Shown: positions 1-10,591, counted from the first letter of the stretch. The stretch is 64,000 nt of DNA from Thermodesulfomicrobium sp. WS (GCF_027925145.1 NZ_AP027130.1:1984001-2048000), one strand, 5' to 3'. Notes: generated by a model from the sequence alone, not told the origin. Numbers and translations are program-made.

Positions 1-375
1 CGCCCCCAAGGCCTGCTCCAGGGCAGGGCGCAAACGCTCCACCGCCACCACCTGGCCGCCCCGCTGCACCACAATCGCCTCCGGAAAGGCCAGAGGCGGG
101 GCAGGCACCGGAATGCGCCCGGCCACGGCCTGCTGCAGGTCCCGCCCCAAGATGCGCACGCGCCCCCCAATGGCCTGCGGGGCCAAGGCTACCGGTGTCG
201 CTCCCCATCGTTCGAGAAAGGCCATGGCCTCCTCGCCTTCGGCCCGCGCCACATGCGCCAAGGTGATGGCATTGGCCTCGGCAGGCACGCACACGGCCTC
301 GGGGACCACCAGACGCCCTGCCGTGGCCGCCGAGGCTGTCAAGATCATGACGAGGAAAAGCAGCACAGCGCGCAT
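1..375 (-). CDS. flgA: Flagellar P-ring chaperone FlgA (partial, 3' end outside window)
   Basis: These are the first 125 residues of a periplasmic chaperone that in other bacteria helps FlgI assemble into the flagellar P ring. The ATG at 375 is preceded by AGGAGG, which overlaps the flgG stop codon, so the two genes are translationally close (9 bases apart). The protein opens with a clear signal peptide (MRAVLLFLVMILTASAATAG) and continues with a basic, Val/Ala-rich region typical of FlgA. Identity rests mainly on this export signal and on the flgF-flgG-flgA order seen in delta-proteobacterial flagellar operons. The C-terminal SAF-like domain is not in the window. It is expected to be transcribed from the sigma-54 promoter upstream of flgF. 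Confidence 0.8.
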   Translation of the reverse strand, partial: MRAVLLFLVMILTASAATAGRLVVPEAVCVPAEANAITLAHVARAEGEEAMAFLERWGATPVALAPQAIGGRVRILGRDLQQAVAGRIPVPAPPLAFPEAIVVQRGGQVVAVERLRPALEQALGA

Positions 376-384
376 CGCCGCCTC

Positions 385-1167
385 CTAGCGTTTCACCTGA
401 TTGGCGATCTGCAAGAGGGAATCCGCGGTGGTAATCGCCTTGGAGTTGGCCTCGTACGCACGCTGACCCACGATCATGTTCACCATCTCCTCCACGATCT
501 CCACATTGGACATTTCCAGAAACCCCTGAGCCAGGGTACCGGCGTTGCCTTGGCCAGGCACGTTCTCAATGGCCTCGCCCGAGGCGTCGGTCTGGTAGAA
601 GAGGTTGCGGCCAATGGCCTTGAGCCCTGCGGGGTTCACGAAGGTGTATACCGGGATGTCCGTCTCCGCCAGCGTGGTGCCGTTCTTGTCCACGCAGGTG
701 AGGTGCCCGTCCTCGGTGATGACGATGTTCTGGGTGTCCTGGGGAACGGTGAAGGCCGGCTGCAAGGGGTACCCATTGTCGGTGACGATGGTGCCATTGC
801 TATTGAGCTTGAACGCCCCACTTCGCGTATAGGCGATTTCCCCGCCCTTATCGACGCGGAAAAATCCTTCGCCCTCGATGGCGATGTCCAGTTGATTGCC
901 GGTGTTTTGAAAATCGCCCTGGGAAAAGAGCTTGTGCACGGCCACAGGGCGCACACCAAGGCCGATTTGCAGGCCAACAGGAAGCTGATCGCCGTTTTGA
1001 TTGAGTGTGCCTGCGATCTTGAGATTCTGGTACATGAGGTCTTCGAACTCGGCGCGGTTCTTCTTGAATCCCGTGGTGTTGACGTTGGCCAGGTTGTTGG
1101 ATGTCACATCCAGATTCATCTGCTGGGCCACCATGCCCGAGGCCGCGGTCCATAATGCGCGAATCAT
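385..1167 (-). CDS. flgG: Flagellar basal-body distal rod protein FlgG
   Basis: This is the distal rod subunit of the flagellar drive shaft, exported by the flagellar type III apparatus. The 260-residue product is family length. It shows the N-terminal rod/hook signature (MIRALWTAASGM, then NNLANVNTTGFKKNRAEFED) and the C-terminal heptad region ending in the paired helix EMVNMIVGQRAYEANSKAI. The start at 1167 was chosen over an in-frame ATG six codons upstream because it matches the conserved MIR N-terminus and has GGAGGAG 5 bases before it. It lies 32 bases downstream of flgF. Confidence 0.97.
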   Translation of the reverse strand: MIRALWTAASGMVAQQMNLDVTSNNLANVNTTGFKKNRAEFEDLMYQNLKIAGTLNQNGDQLPVGLQIGLGVRPVAVHKLFSQGDFQNTGNQLDIAIEGEGFFRVDKGGEIAYTRSGAFKLNSNGTIVTDNGYPLQPAFTVPQDTQNIVITEDGHLTCVDKNGTTLAETDIPVYTFVNPAGLKAIGRNLFYQTDASGEAIENVPGQGNAGTLAQGFLEMSNVEIVEEMVNMIVGQRAYEANSKAITTADSLLQIANQVKR

Positions 1168-1199
1168 GCTCTCCTCCTTCCCCACCGGGTCGGACGCGC

Positions 1200-1979
1200 C
1201 TAGCGCACCGAACCCACCTCGGTGATGAGTTTCTTATCCTGTTCAAAGGTCCCGGTGATGATCTTCTGATAGGCTTCGTAGGCACGCATGGTTTCAATCA
1301 TATTGACCATCTCGGTGACCACTTCCACGTTGGGCTTTTCCACCGCCCCCTGCACCACCTCGGCATCCTCGGCGGGCAAGGGGGCCGCGCCGCTCTCCGG
1401 CCGGATGCGCAGGAGATTGGCCCCCATCTTTTCCAGCGCCTTGGGATCTTCCACCCGGACCAGGGGGATGCGGTCCACGGCCTCGTTGTCGGCGCTCAAA
1501 AGCCCATCCCCGGTGATGACGATGTCCCGGGCCCCTTGCGGGATCTGGATCGGGCCGCCCTCCCCCAGAAGGCGATTGCCCTGGGCGTCCACCACGAATC
1601 CGTCTGGAGAAAGCTGGAAGCCGCCGCCGCGGGAGAGCATCTCCCCCTGCGGGGTCTGGAGGCGGAAAAACCCCTCCCCCGCCACGGCGAGGTCCAAAGG
1701 ATTGCCCGTGGTCTCCAACGGGCCTTGCGTCAAATCGATGACGCGCTCGGCAATGCGGGGCTGGGCAAGCACATAGCTGCGCGGCCAGGCCACTTGGTCG
1801 CGGACGCTATAGTTGGGATTTTGCAGGTCATGGGCGTAGCGGGTGAAGGTGTCCTGAAAGGCCAAGCGATCACCTTTAAAGCCCGCGGTGTTCACATTGG
1901 CGAGATTGTTGGCGATGATATCCAACCGTCGCTCTTGGGTCAGGGCCCCGAACAGGGCGCTGTAGCTGCTGTTTTGCAT
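1200..1979 (-). CDS. flgF: Flagellar basal-body proximal rod protein FlgF
   Basis: This is a proximal rod subunit paralogous to FlgG. The 259-residue product carries the N-terminal motif NNLANVNTAGFKGDRLAFQD and the C-terminal EMVNMIETMRAYEAYQKII helix that define the rod/hook/filament-axial family. The ATG at 1979 has AAGGAG 7 bases upstream and gives the usual short N-terminus. It is the first gene of a flgF-flgG-flgA unit, and a well-formed sigma-54 promoter ends about 27 bases before the start codon. Transcription is therefore probably tied to the flagellar hierarchy through an NtrC-family activator that is not in this window. Confidence 0.96.
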   Translation of the reverse strand: MQNSSYSALFGALTQERRLDIIANNLANVNTAGFKGDRLAFQDTFTRYAHDLQNPNYSVRDQVAWPRSYVLAQPRIAERVIDLTQGPLETTGNPLDLAVAGEGFFRLQTPQGEMLSRGGGFQLSPDGFVVDAQGNRLLGEGGPIQIPQGARDIVITGDGLLSADNEAVDRIPLVRVEDPKALEKMGANLLRIRPESGAAPLPAEDAEVVQGAVEKPNVEVVTEMVNMIETMRAYEAYQKIITGTFEQDKKLITEVGSVR

Positions 1980-2005
1980 GGCGCACTCCTTGTGCCCATC
2001 CAAAA

Positions 2006-2022
2006 AGCAAGCTTCGGGCCAA
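2006..2022 (-). promoter_or_regulatory. Sigma-54 (-24/-12) promoter for flgFGA
   Basis: Reading the minus strand the sequence is TTGGCCCGAAGCTTGCT. It has the invariant GG and GC dinucleotides separated by exactly 10 bases and closely fits the consensus TGGCACG-N4-TTGCW. The predicted start of transcription is about 12 bases past the GC, leaving a leader of about 17 bases that holds the flgF ribosome site. Sigma-54 control of rod genes is established in several polar flagellates; here it is inferred from the motif. Confidence 0.8.
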
Positions 2023-2030
2023 AGACGGCA

Positions 2031-2057
2031 CAGGCGCCTGCGCGTGGCAGGCGCCTG
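2031..2057 (-). terminator. 11-bp inverted repeat between cytochrome gene and flgF promoter
   Basis: CAGGCGCCTGC and its complement are separated by 5 bases. It lies 50-76 bases after the cytochrome c stop and just upstream of the sigma-54 promoter. On the minus strand it is followed by a short T-rich stretch, so it could terminate the cytochrome transcript, although the T tract is poor. Because CAGGCGCCTG is itself a perfect palindrome present twice, it could instead be an activator (enhancer) site for the sigma-54 promoter. Confidence 0.45.
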
Positions 2058-2106
2058 CAGCCGATCTTCGTCCCTGCAGAAGTCTTTCTCGGGACATAGG
2101 ACTCTA

Positions 2107-2358
2107 TTACTTCTGGGCCGCCAGCCACTGGATGATGGCGGCGCGTTCGGCCTCCGCAACCTTGGGAGCCCCACTCTTGGCGAGCATCCGCCCGACAAGT
2201 GCTTCCCAGGCGGCTGGATCCTGGCCAAACCGGGCCTCCACCCGTTTGAAGTTATGACATGACGTGCACACGCGCCGCGCCAGGGTTTCGTCCCCGGCGG
2301 CAACCGCCATCCCTACCGCCAGTACCAAGGATCCCAAAAGGAACACCAACGATTTCAT
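2107..2358 (-). CDS. Small monoheme cytochrome c
   Basis: An 83-residue exported protein: signal peptide to about residue 21 (MKSLVFLLGSLVLAVGMAVA), then one heme-binding CTSCH motif near residues 31-35 and a C-terminal IIQWL helix typical of class I c-type cytochromes. A methionine near residue 58 (GRMLAKSG) is the likely sixth heme ligand. It would act as a periplasmic electron carrier, partner unknown. The gene stands alone, divergent from the carboxypeptidase-like gene and upstream of flgF on the same strand. Confidence 0.85.
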   Translation of the reverse strand: MKSLVFLLGSLVLAVGMAVAAGDETLARRVCTSCHNFKRVEARFGQDPAAWEALVGRMLAKSGAPKVAEAERAAIIQWLAAQK

Positions 2359-2524
2359 GTCCTCCCTCCGTCATAGGGGTTGCGTCAAAGGCCCGGGGCG
2401 CTGCGCGCCCAAGGCGTACCACCGTGTGCCGACCTACCACGATGTTCCCCGCAAAAACAAGCACCGTCTGCGGTGCAAGTCCTCTCTTGACCCACCGCCC
2501 ACCCCACGCGTAGGGCGCGAGGCC

Positions 2525-3670
2525 ATGCGCAAACTCGTTTTCTCCATACTCTGCGTTGTCCTGACCTTGGCCCTGCTGCTGCCTGCAGCAGCACAGGAAG
2601 ACACCGGCGGACAATTCCGTGGGCAAGTCATCGCGCCCACGCCCCAACCACCCTGCACCCCGCCCGCCGAGGTCACCCCACAATCCCTACCCAAGGAAGC
2701 AAGCGCTCCGTCCCGGCCAGCCAAGGCGTCCGTCCCTTCCCGAACGACCAAAACCAAGCCTGCCCCTGCGCGAACGTCCAAGTCCAAGGCCACTGCCTCC
2801 AAGACCAAGGCGTCCCGGCCCACGGCTGCGTCTGTCCGCAAGGCCCCATCCCCCAAGGCCTCGAGGCAGAAATCCACCGCCCCGCGTCCCGTCCCAAGCG
2901 CGGCAGGAGCCGCACCCTTGCGCCTCCAAGCCAAGGCGGCCTATCTCATGGACATGGACTCCGGGGAAATCTACTTCGCCCAGGATGCCGACCGCCTCAT
3001 CCCGCCCGCCTCGGTGACCAAGGTCATGACCCTCTACCTCATCCGCGAGGCCATCGCCCAAGGGAAACTCTCGGTCTCGGCGGAGATCCCGGTGAGCGCT
3101 CGCGCCGCCCGGGTGGGAGGGTCGTCCATGCACCTCGTGCCTGGGGAAAGAGCGCCGCTCCTGGAGATCATCAAAGGCATCAGCGTGGCCTCGGCCAACA
3201 ACGCCTGTGTGGCAGTGGCGGAATATTTGAGCAAGGGCAACACCGCCGCCTTCGTGGCGCGCATGAACGCCAAGGCACGGGAGCTGGGCATGCGCCGCAC
3301 GGTCTTCAAGAACCCCAGCGGCCTGCCCGCCCCCGGCCAAATGACCACGGCCCGAGATCTGGCCGTGCTTGCCCGGGCCTATCTGCACCGCTTTCCCGAG
3401 TCCCTAGCCATCCACTCCATGACCACCCACACCTACCGTGGGGTCACCCACCACAACGCCAATTCCCTCCTCGAGACCTATCCCGGCGCTGACGGGCTCA
3501 AGACCGGGTTCGTGTGTGCCTCGGGATTCAACATCGTGGCCACGGCCAAGCGCGGCAAGACCCGGCTTTTGGCCGTGGTGCTGGGGGCCACCTCCTCGGG
3601 CGTACGCCACCGCGAGACCGTCAAACTCCTGGACTACGGTTTTGCCCGGGCCGCCGGCCGCGCCTCCTAA
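2525..3670 (+). CDS. D-alanyl-D-alanine carboxypeptidase family protein (PBP5-like)
   Basis: A 381-residue exported serine peptidase acting on peptidoglycan pentapeptides in the periplasm. A signal peptide (residues 1-25) is followed by a low-complexity Lys/Ala/Pro/Ser/Thr linker (about 55-135), then the transpeptidase fold. The fold has SVTK (active Ser near 163), SANN near 222 and KTGF near 324, the three S11 family motifs. The C-terminal PBP5 domain with its membrane-anchoring helix is missing, since the protein ends about 55 residues after KTG. The basic linker may bind the wall or membrane. The start at 2525 is the only one that gives a signal peptide; its ribosome site is weak. ugd follows after 24 bases, so the two may be cotranscribed. 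Confidence 0.9.
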   Translation: MRKLVFSILCVVLTLALLLPAAAQEDTGGQFRGQVIAPTPQPPCTPPAEVTPQSLPKEASAPSRPAKASVPSRTTKTKPAPARTSKSKATASKTKASRPTAASVRKAPSPKASRQKSTAPRPVPSAAGAAPLRLQAKAAYLMDMDSGEIYFAQDADRLIPPASVTKVMTLYLIREAIAQGKLSVSAEIPVSARAARVGGSSMHLVPGERAPLLEIIKGISVASANNACVAVAEYLSKGNTAAFVARMNAKARELGMRRTVFKNPSGLPAPGQMTTARDLAVLARAYLHRFPESLAIHSMTTHTYRGVTHHNANSLLETYPGADGLKTGFVCASGFNIVATAKRGKTRLLAVVLGATSSGVRHRETVKLLDYGFARAAGRAS

Positions 3671-3694
3671 CCCTACACTGTAAGGAGCCCTTCC

Positions 3695-5029
3695 ATGAAT
3701 ATATGCATTATCGGCACCGGATACGTGGGCCTCGTCACCGCTGCATGCTTTGCGGAGATGGGCAACACAGTGGAATGCGTGGACGTCAATGACGCCATTG
3801 TGGAGCAACTCCAGCAAGGCCGCGTCCATATTTATGAGCCTGGATTGGAGGAAATCGTCCGACGCAATATTGAGGCCGGACGCCTTTCCTTTACCACGGA
3901 TCTGGCCACAGCCATGCGCGACAAACTCTTCCTCTTTTGCTGCGTGGGGACGCCAGAAGGGCCCGACGGCTCCGCAGACCTTTCCTTCGTCGAACAGGCC
4001 GCCCGGGATATTGGAAAAAATCTCTCCCAATACGCCATTATCGTCAACAAATCCACTGTTCCAGTGGGCACGGCCGATTGGGTGCGGAGCATCATTCAAG
4101 AAGAACTGGACGCCCGGGGCGTATCCGTGGAGTTCGATGTGGTCTCCAATCCCGAATTTCTCAAGGAAGGCGACGCGGTCAACGACTTCATGAAACCGGA
4201 CCGCGTCATCGTGGGCACGGACAACGTGCGCACCGCAGAGCTCTTGCGCGCCCTCTACGCACCGTACGCCCGCAGCCGGGAAAAGCTCATCGTCATGGGC
4301 GTGCGCAGCGCGGAGATGACCAAGTACGCCGCCAACTGCATGCTGGCCACCAAGATCAGCTTCATCAACGAGATCGCCAATATCTGCGACCGCGTGGGGG
4401 CCGACGTGGCGGAAGTGCGCCACGGCATCGGCGCGGACCACCGCATCGGCTACCAGTTCATCTACCCCGGCGTCGGCTACGGGGGGTCCTGTTTTCCCAA
4501 GGATGTCAAGGCGCTGGTGGGCACGGCCCGACAGGTGGGCTACGAGCCGCAGCTCTTGGCCGCGGTGGATGAGGTCAACGAGCGGCAAAAGACGCTGCTC
4601 GCCGCCAAGATCGAAGACTACTTCGCCCCTCAAGGCGGGGTGGCGGGCAAGACCGTCGCCCTATGGGGGCTCGCCTTCAAACCCAATACCGACGACATGC
4701 GCCAGGCCCCGGCGCTGGCCATCATCGCCCGCCTCACCCAACAGGGGATGCGCGTGCGGGCCTTCGATCCCGTGGCGCGACCCAAAGCGCGGGAGATCCT
4801 GGCGGACAATCCCCTCGTGTCCATCGAGGACGATCCCTACGCCATCCTGCAAGGGGCCGACTCCCTGGCAGTAGTCACGGAATGGAACCAGTTCCGCAAT
4901 CCCGACTTTGCCCGCATCAAGAAGGCCCTCGCCGCGCCCATCATCTTCGACGGCCGCAACCTCTACGACCCCCGACTCCTGGCCAGCCAGGGCTTCGCCT
5001 ACTTTTGCATCGGCCGACCGCGGGCATAA
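3695..5029 (+). CDS. ugd: UDP-glucose 6-dehydrogenase
   Basis: Oxidises UDP-glucose to UDP-glucuronate with two NAD+, supplying uronic acid precursors for surface polysaccharides. The 444-residue protein starts with the Rossmann motif GTGYVG (residues 7-12). It contains NKSTVPVGTA, the central helix region, and the catalytic cysteine (about 266) in GYGGSCFPKD, followed by the C-terminal UDP-binding domain (AFDPVARPKAREIL). TAAGGAG lies upstream of the ATG. The related enzyme UDP-ManNAc dehydrogenase is less likely given the GYGGSCFPKD spacing. It may serve the polysaccharide locus 24-45 kb downstream. Confidence 0.95.
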   Translation: MNICIIGTGYVGLVTAACFAEMGNTVECVDVNDAIVEQLQQGRVHIYEPGLEEIVRRNIEAGRLSFTTDLATAMRDKLFLFCCVGTPEGPDGSADLSFVEQAARDIGKNLSQYAIIVNKSTVPVGTADWVRSIIQEELDARGVSVEFDVVSNPEFLKEGDAVNDFMKPDRVIVGTDNVRTAELLRALYAPYARSREKLIVMGVRSAEMTKYAANCMLATKISFINEIANICDRVGADVAEVRHGIGADHRIGYQFIYPGVGYGGSCFPKDVKALVGTARQVGYEPQLLAAVDEVNERQKTLLAAKIEDYFAPQGGVAGKTVALWGLAFKPNTDDMRQAPALAIIARLTQQGMRVRAFDPVARPKAREILADNPLVSIEDDPYAILQGADSLAVVTEWNQFRNPDFARIKKALAAPIIFDGRNLYDPRLLASQGFAYFCIGRPRA

Positions 5030-5054
5030 AAAAAGGCCCTCCCGCAGGAGGGCC
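5028..5054 (-). terminator. Rho-independent terminator of the 70-aa ORF (minus strand)
   Basis: GGCCCTCC / GGAGGGCC with a 4-base loop. On the minus strand it is followed by seven T residues, overlapping the ugd stop codon on the other strand. A second GC-rich hairpin (5063-5082) lies between it and the minus-strand gene. For ugd on the plus strand the A tract precedes the stem, so termination in that direction is less certain. Confidence 0.8.
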
Positions 5055-5089
5055 ATCCACCCGGCGGCGCACTGCGCCGCCTCCTGTCC

Positions 5090-5302
5090 TTACAACCGGC
5101 CGAGGGTCGCCCGACGCTGCAACTCCAGGACAATGGCCTGCTCGTAGTGTACCGACGCCGAGCAGGACGGACACGAGGATTCCAAATACTGATCCAGGAA
5201 TTGACTTTCTTCCCAAAAATCCAGCAATTCCTCACGGTCGAGGTTCTGGAGCTGCGCCTCCAGAGAAATGTCGGCCTCATGCTGGGGTAGGGCTCGCGCC
5301 AT
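5090..5302 (-). CDS. Small hypothetical protein with a CxxC motif
   Basis: A 70-residue acidic, probably cytoplasmic protein with no signal peptide. It has a Leu/Glu-rich first half and a single CPSC pair near residues 44-47 that could bind metal or be redox active. The ATG at 5302 has CAAGGAG 6 bases upstream, and the gene has its own downstream terminator on the minus strand, so it looks like a real monocistronic unit. I do not recognise the family. Confidence 0.65.
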   Translation of the reverse strand: MARALPQHEADISLEAQLQNLDREELLDFWEESQFLDQYLESSCPSCSASVHYEQAIVLELQRRATLGRL

Positions 5303-5401
5303 GCAACACTCCTTGCAAACTCTGGTTCACGAAACGACTGGCGGCCCACTTACCGAGGGTCGCCCGGTTTGTCCATGCCCTAGGGGACCAAGGAGACGGC
5401 C

Positions 5402-7000
5402 ATGACCCATGCGCTCCAGGTGGATCCTCATTGGGCCGGGACACGGCTCGATCAATTCTGGATGCACCATCTGGGGAGCACTGTCCCGCGCGCCCGCATC
5501 CAGGAATGGATCCGCGCAGGGCTGGCCACCGTGGATGGCCGCCCCTGCGGCAAACCGAGTCTGCGGGTAAGCGCCGGTCAGCGCCTCACCCTGGAGGTCC
5601 CGGACCCTTCTCCCGCCACCGTCACCCCAGCCCCCGGCCCCCTGTCCGTGCTCTATGCCGATGCCCATCTGGTGGTCATCGACAAGGCCCCGGGCCTCAC
5701 CACCCACCCCGCCCCTTCGGTGGAAGGCCCCACCGTGGTGGAGCGGGCGGCTGCGGCCTTTCCCGCCTTGCTCACCCTCGACGGCGATCGGCCCGGCGTG
5801 GTCCACCGCCTGGACAAGGACACCTCAGGCCTGCTGGTACTCGCCCTCTCCGAACCGGCACGGGTCGGCCTCACCGCCGCCTTCAGCGAACGCCGCGTGC
5901 ACAAGGAATACCTGGCCGTGGTGGCCGGCGCCCTCCACGAGCCCATGCGCGTGGACCTGCCCATGGACCGGCACCCGACCCTCAAGACCCGCATGGCGGT
6001 GGTGCCCCACGGCCGCCCCGCCCTCACCGAAGTCTGGCCCCTGTGGCAGGCCCCAGGCGGCCAAGCCACCTTGGTGCGGGTGCGCATCCATACGGGCCGC
6101 ACCCATCAGATCCGGGTGCACCTTGCCGCCCAAAAGCACCCGCTCCTCGGCGATGCGGTGTACGCGCCCGGGCCCATCGCCGCCATGGCCCCGCGCCAGA
6201 TGCTCCATAGCTGGTACCTGGCCTTTGCCCACCCCATCACCGGCCAGAGGCTGGAATTCCGCGCCGCACCGCCCCAAGACTTCTGGGACACTCTCGAAGC
6301 CCTCACCCACCGCACGCTGCGGCTGGGTATCACCGGCTGCCCCGGATGCGGCAAGAGCACCGTCACCCGCATGCTGGCCGAGGCCGGCGTCCCCACCGTG
6401 AGCGCCGACGCCATCGTGGCCCAAAGCTACCTTCCCGGCGCCGTGGGATGGGAGATCCTCCGCTGCCACTACGGCCGCAGGTTCACCCCCAGCGACGACG
6501 CTCCCGTGGACCGGACTGCCCTGGCGCAGGCCATGGAAGACCCGCGCCTGCGCCGGGAAGTGGAGTCCCTCATCCACCCCGTGGTGCGCGCAGAAGTGGC
6601 GGCCTTCTGGGAAGCGCACCGCGACGCCCCGGTGGCCGCGGCGGAGATCCCGCTCCTTCTCGAAAGCGGCATGGCCGAGGACTGTGACCTGGTGCTCGGG
6701 GTCTTCTGTCCGGACGAACTCCGCCACCGGCGCTTGACGGACCGAGGCTGGGGCCCGGAGCAGCGAAGCCGCATGGACTCCTGGCAATGGCCGCAAGCGC
6801 GCAAGATCCGCGCCGCCCATCTGGTGGTGGACAATTCCGGCCCCCTGGACGATACCCTCCGTCGCACCCTGGCCGCGCTGGCCGTGGCCATGCGCCTGGC
6901 CCAAGGCCGTCGCCAGCGTCTCCTCCACCGCCTGCGCCACTTCCTCCACCACGGCGCATGGCCCGAATCCCCTGGGAGCCCGAATGTTTCCTCTTCGTGA
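5402..7000 (+). CDS. coaE: RluD-type pseudouridine synthase fused to dephospho-CoA kinase
   Basis: Two enzymes in one 532-residue chain. Residues 1-70 form an S4 RNA-binding domain. Residues 75-300 are an RsuA/RluD pseudouridine synthase with the catalytic motif HRLDKDTSG (Asp near 138) and RTHQIRVHLA. Residues 308-500 are a P-loop kinase (GCPGCGKST, 312-320) followed by SADAIV and EIPLL, matching CoaE, the last step of coenzyme A synthesis. No stop or frameshift separates them. AAGGAGAC precedes the ATG. Fusions of this kind are, as far as I recall, a Desulfovibrio-group feature. The 3' end overlaps the rhomboid gene by 17 bases. Confidence 0.92.
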   Translation: MTHALQVDPHWAGTRLDQFWMHHLGSTVPRARIQEWIRAGLATVDGRPCGKPSLRVSAGQRLTLEVPDPSPATVTPAPGPLSVLYADAHLVVIDKAPGLTTHPAPSVEGPTVVERAAAAFPALLTLDGDRPGVVHRLDKDTSGLLVLALSEPARVGLTAAFSERRVHKEYLAVVAGALHEPMRVDLPMDRHPTLKTRMAVVPHGRPALTEVWPLWQAPGGQATLVRVRIHTGRTHQIRVHLAAQKHPLLGDAVYAPGPIAAMAPRQMLHSWYLAFAHPITGQRLEFRAAPPQDFWDTLEALTHRTLRLGITGCPGCGKSTVTRMLAEAGVPTVSADAIVAQSYLPGAVGWEILRCHYGRRFTPSDDAPVDRTALAQAMEDPRLRREVESLIHPVVRAEVAAFWEAHRDAPVAAAEIPLLLESGMAEDCDLVLGVFCPDELRHRRLTDRGWGPEQRSRMDSWQWPQARKIRAAHLVVDNSGPLDDTLRRTLAALAVAMRLAQGRRQRLLHRLRHFLHHGAWPESPGSPNVSSS

Positions 7001-7676
7001 CACCATCCCATCCCGCCACCGTCCCCTCATCACCTGGGCCATCGTGGCCATCAACATCACCGTGTTCCTCGCCACCCGTGGCATGAGCTTCCCCCAGGAA
7101 CTCCAATTCATGCACCTCTGGGGCGTGGTGCCGGCCCGCTTCACCCATCCGGAATGGGCGGCCTGGCACGGGTATCCCGACGGACTGCCGCTGGCCTTCA
7201 TCACCCACATGTTCCTCCACTCGGGCTGGCTGCACATCATCGGCAACATGTGGATCTTGTGGGTGTTCGGCGACAACGTGGAAGACGTCATGGGGCCCGT
7301 GCGCTTCGCGGCCTTCTATCTCACCTGTGGCCTTCTCGCCTTGGGGGCGCACCTGGCCCTCAACCTGGACTCCACCGTGCCGGTGGTCGGCGCCTCCGGG
7401 GCCATCGCCGGAGTCATGGGCGCCTACTTCAGCCTCTACCCCCATGCCCGGGTGGTGACCTTCGTCCCCATCCTTTTCGTCCCCATGATCTTCGAGCTGC
7501 CTGCGGTACTCTTCCTCGGGCTGTGGTTTCTCTCCCAGGTCTTCTCCGGCGCGCTGGCCGGCCCGGAAGGCGGCGGCGTGGCCTGGTGGGCCCACATCGG
7601 CGGATTTGTGGCCGGCATGTTCCTGGTACGCTGGTTCATGGATCCCCAACGCTGCCCGGAGTGCCTGCAGCGATAA
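6984..7676 (+). CDS. Rhomboid family intramembrane serine protease
   Basis: A 230-residue membrane protein of about six hydrophobic helices. It has the rhomboid catalytic pair: GASGAIAG (Ser138) and HIGGFVAG (His204), plus the HSGWLHIIGNMWIL helix that lines the active site. It cleaves transmembrane segments of unknown substrates. A CPEC pair closes the C-terminus. The start overlaps the preceding gene by 17 bases, suggesting coupled translation. Confidence 0.94.
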   Translation: MFPLRDTIPSRHRPLITWAIVAINITVFLATRGMSFPQELQFMHLWGVVPARFTHPEWAAWHGYPDGLPLAFITHMFLHSGWLHIIGNMWILWVFGDNVEDVMGPVRFAAFYLTCGLLALGAHLALNLDSTVPVVGASGAIAGVMGAYFSLYPHARVVTFVPILFVPMIFELPAVLFLGLWFLSQVFSGALAGPEGGGVAWWAHIGGFVAGMFLVRWFMDPQRCPECLQR

Positions 7677-7745
7677 GCCGCAAAGATCGCAGAGCGGCCA
7701 CCGCCCCCTTGCCGAGGCCGCCGCTCTCGTGGAATACGAGCAGCC

Positions 7746-8599
7746 ATGCGTCGCATCTTGCTTGTGTGGGCCGCGGTGGCGATGCTCCTCACTCCCGGGC
7801 GGCTCGCTTCCGTGGTTCTGGCCGCTGACCCGGAAAGCGCCTGGATCCCGGTGGCGCCGGGTATGGAGCTGCGCCTTTTTTCCATCCCCCGAGACACCTC
7901 GGAGGGGACCGTGGCCGTGCTGCGCCTGGATCCCTCCCGCGTGGAACTGGAGCTCGGCACCGCCCTTGCCTCCGGCCGCAGCCGCACCGTGGAAGATTGG
8001 GCCGCGGCGCACAACTTCACCGCGGTCATCAACGCCGGCATGTACCGCATGGACGAGCGTTTCCTCAGCACCGGTTTTTTGCGCGACAAATCCGTAGAAG
8101 TGAACACCTTCTTCCATCCCAATTACGGGGCGCTCTTCCTCTTTCAGCCCAAACGCCCGGACCTTCCCCCGGTGCGCTTCGTGGACCGAACGGCAGACCC
8201 GCATTGGCGCGCCCACATGGACGACTATTTCGGCGTCATGCAAAACTACCGCCTCTTTGGGCCGGATCGCCAAAACGCCTGGCCTGCCACCGGCAAGCCC
8301 CACTCCCAGGCGGCCCTGGCCGTGGACGCCGCCGGCCGGGTACTGCTCCTCCACTGCCGCCCGCGCATCACCACCGGCCAATTCGCCCAAATCCTCCTGG
8401 AACTTCCGCTGGAGCTTGCCGGCGCCATGTACCTGGAAGGCGGGGCCGACGCGGCCCTCTTCGTGCAAACACCCAGCGGTCCCAGACGCTTCGTGGGCGA
8501 GTACGCCTCGGACCTGGCGGCAGCGTCCAACGAACACTTCTGGCCGGTACCCAACGTCCTGGGCGCACGGCCCAAACCCGCTCCCGGAGCCGCGCACCC

Positions 8600-8603
<4 letters not shown>
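7746..8603 (+). CDS. Phosphodiester glycosidase family protein (DUF2233/NAGPA-like), exported
   Basis: A 285-residue protein with an N-terminal signal sequence (to about residue 26). The body matches the phosphodiester glycosidase / N-acetylglucosamine-1-phosphodiester glycosidase-like domain: [21 protein letters not shown] and [11 protein letters not shown] are its recurrent blocks. Known members remove sugars from phosphodiesters or act on wall material; the substrate here is unknown. The stop overlaps the uvrB start (ATGA). Confidence 0.8.

Positions 8604-10571
<1,968 letters not shown>

Positions 10572-10591
<20 letters not shown>

Noticed and set aside
2359-2524. Possible extra small gene or clear promoter upstream of the carboxypeptidase gene
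   Set aside because: Open frames there are only an upstream extension lacking a ribosome site, and TTGACC near 2486 has no -10 at proper spacing.
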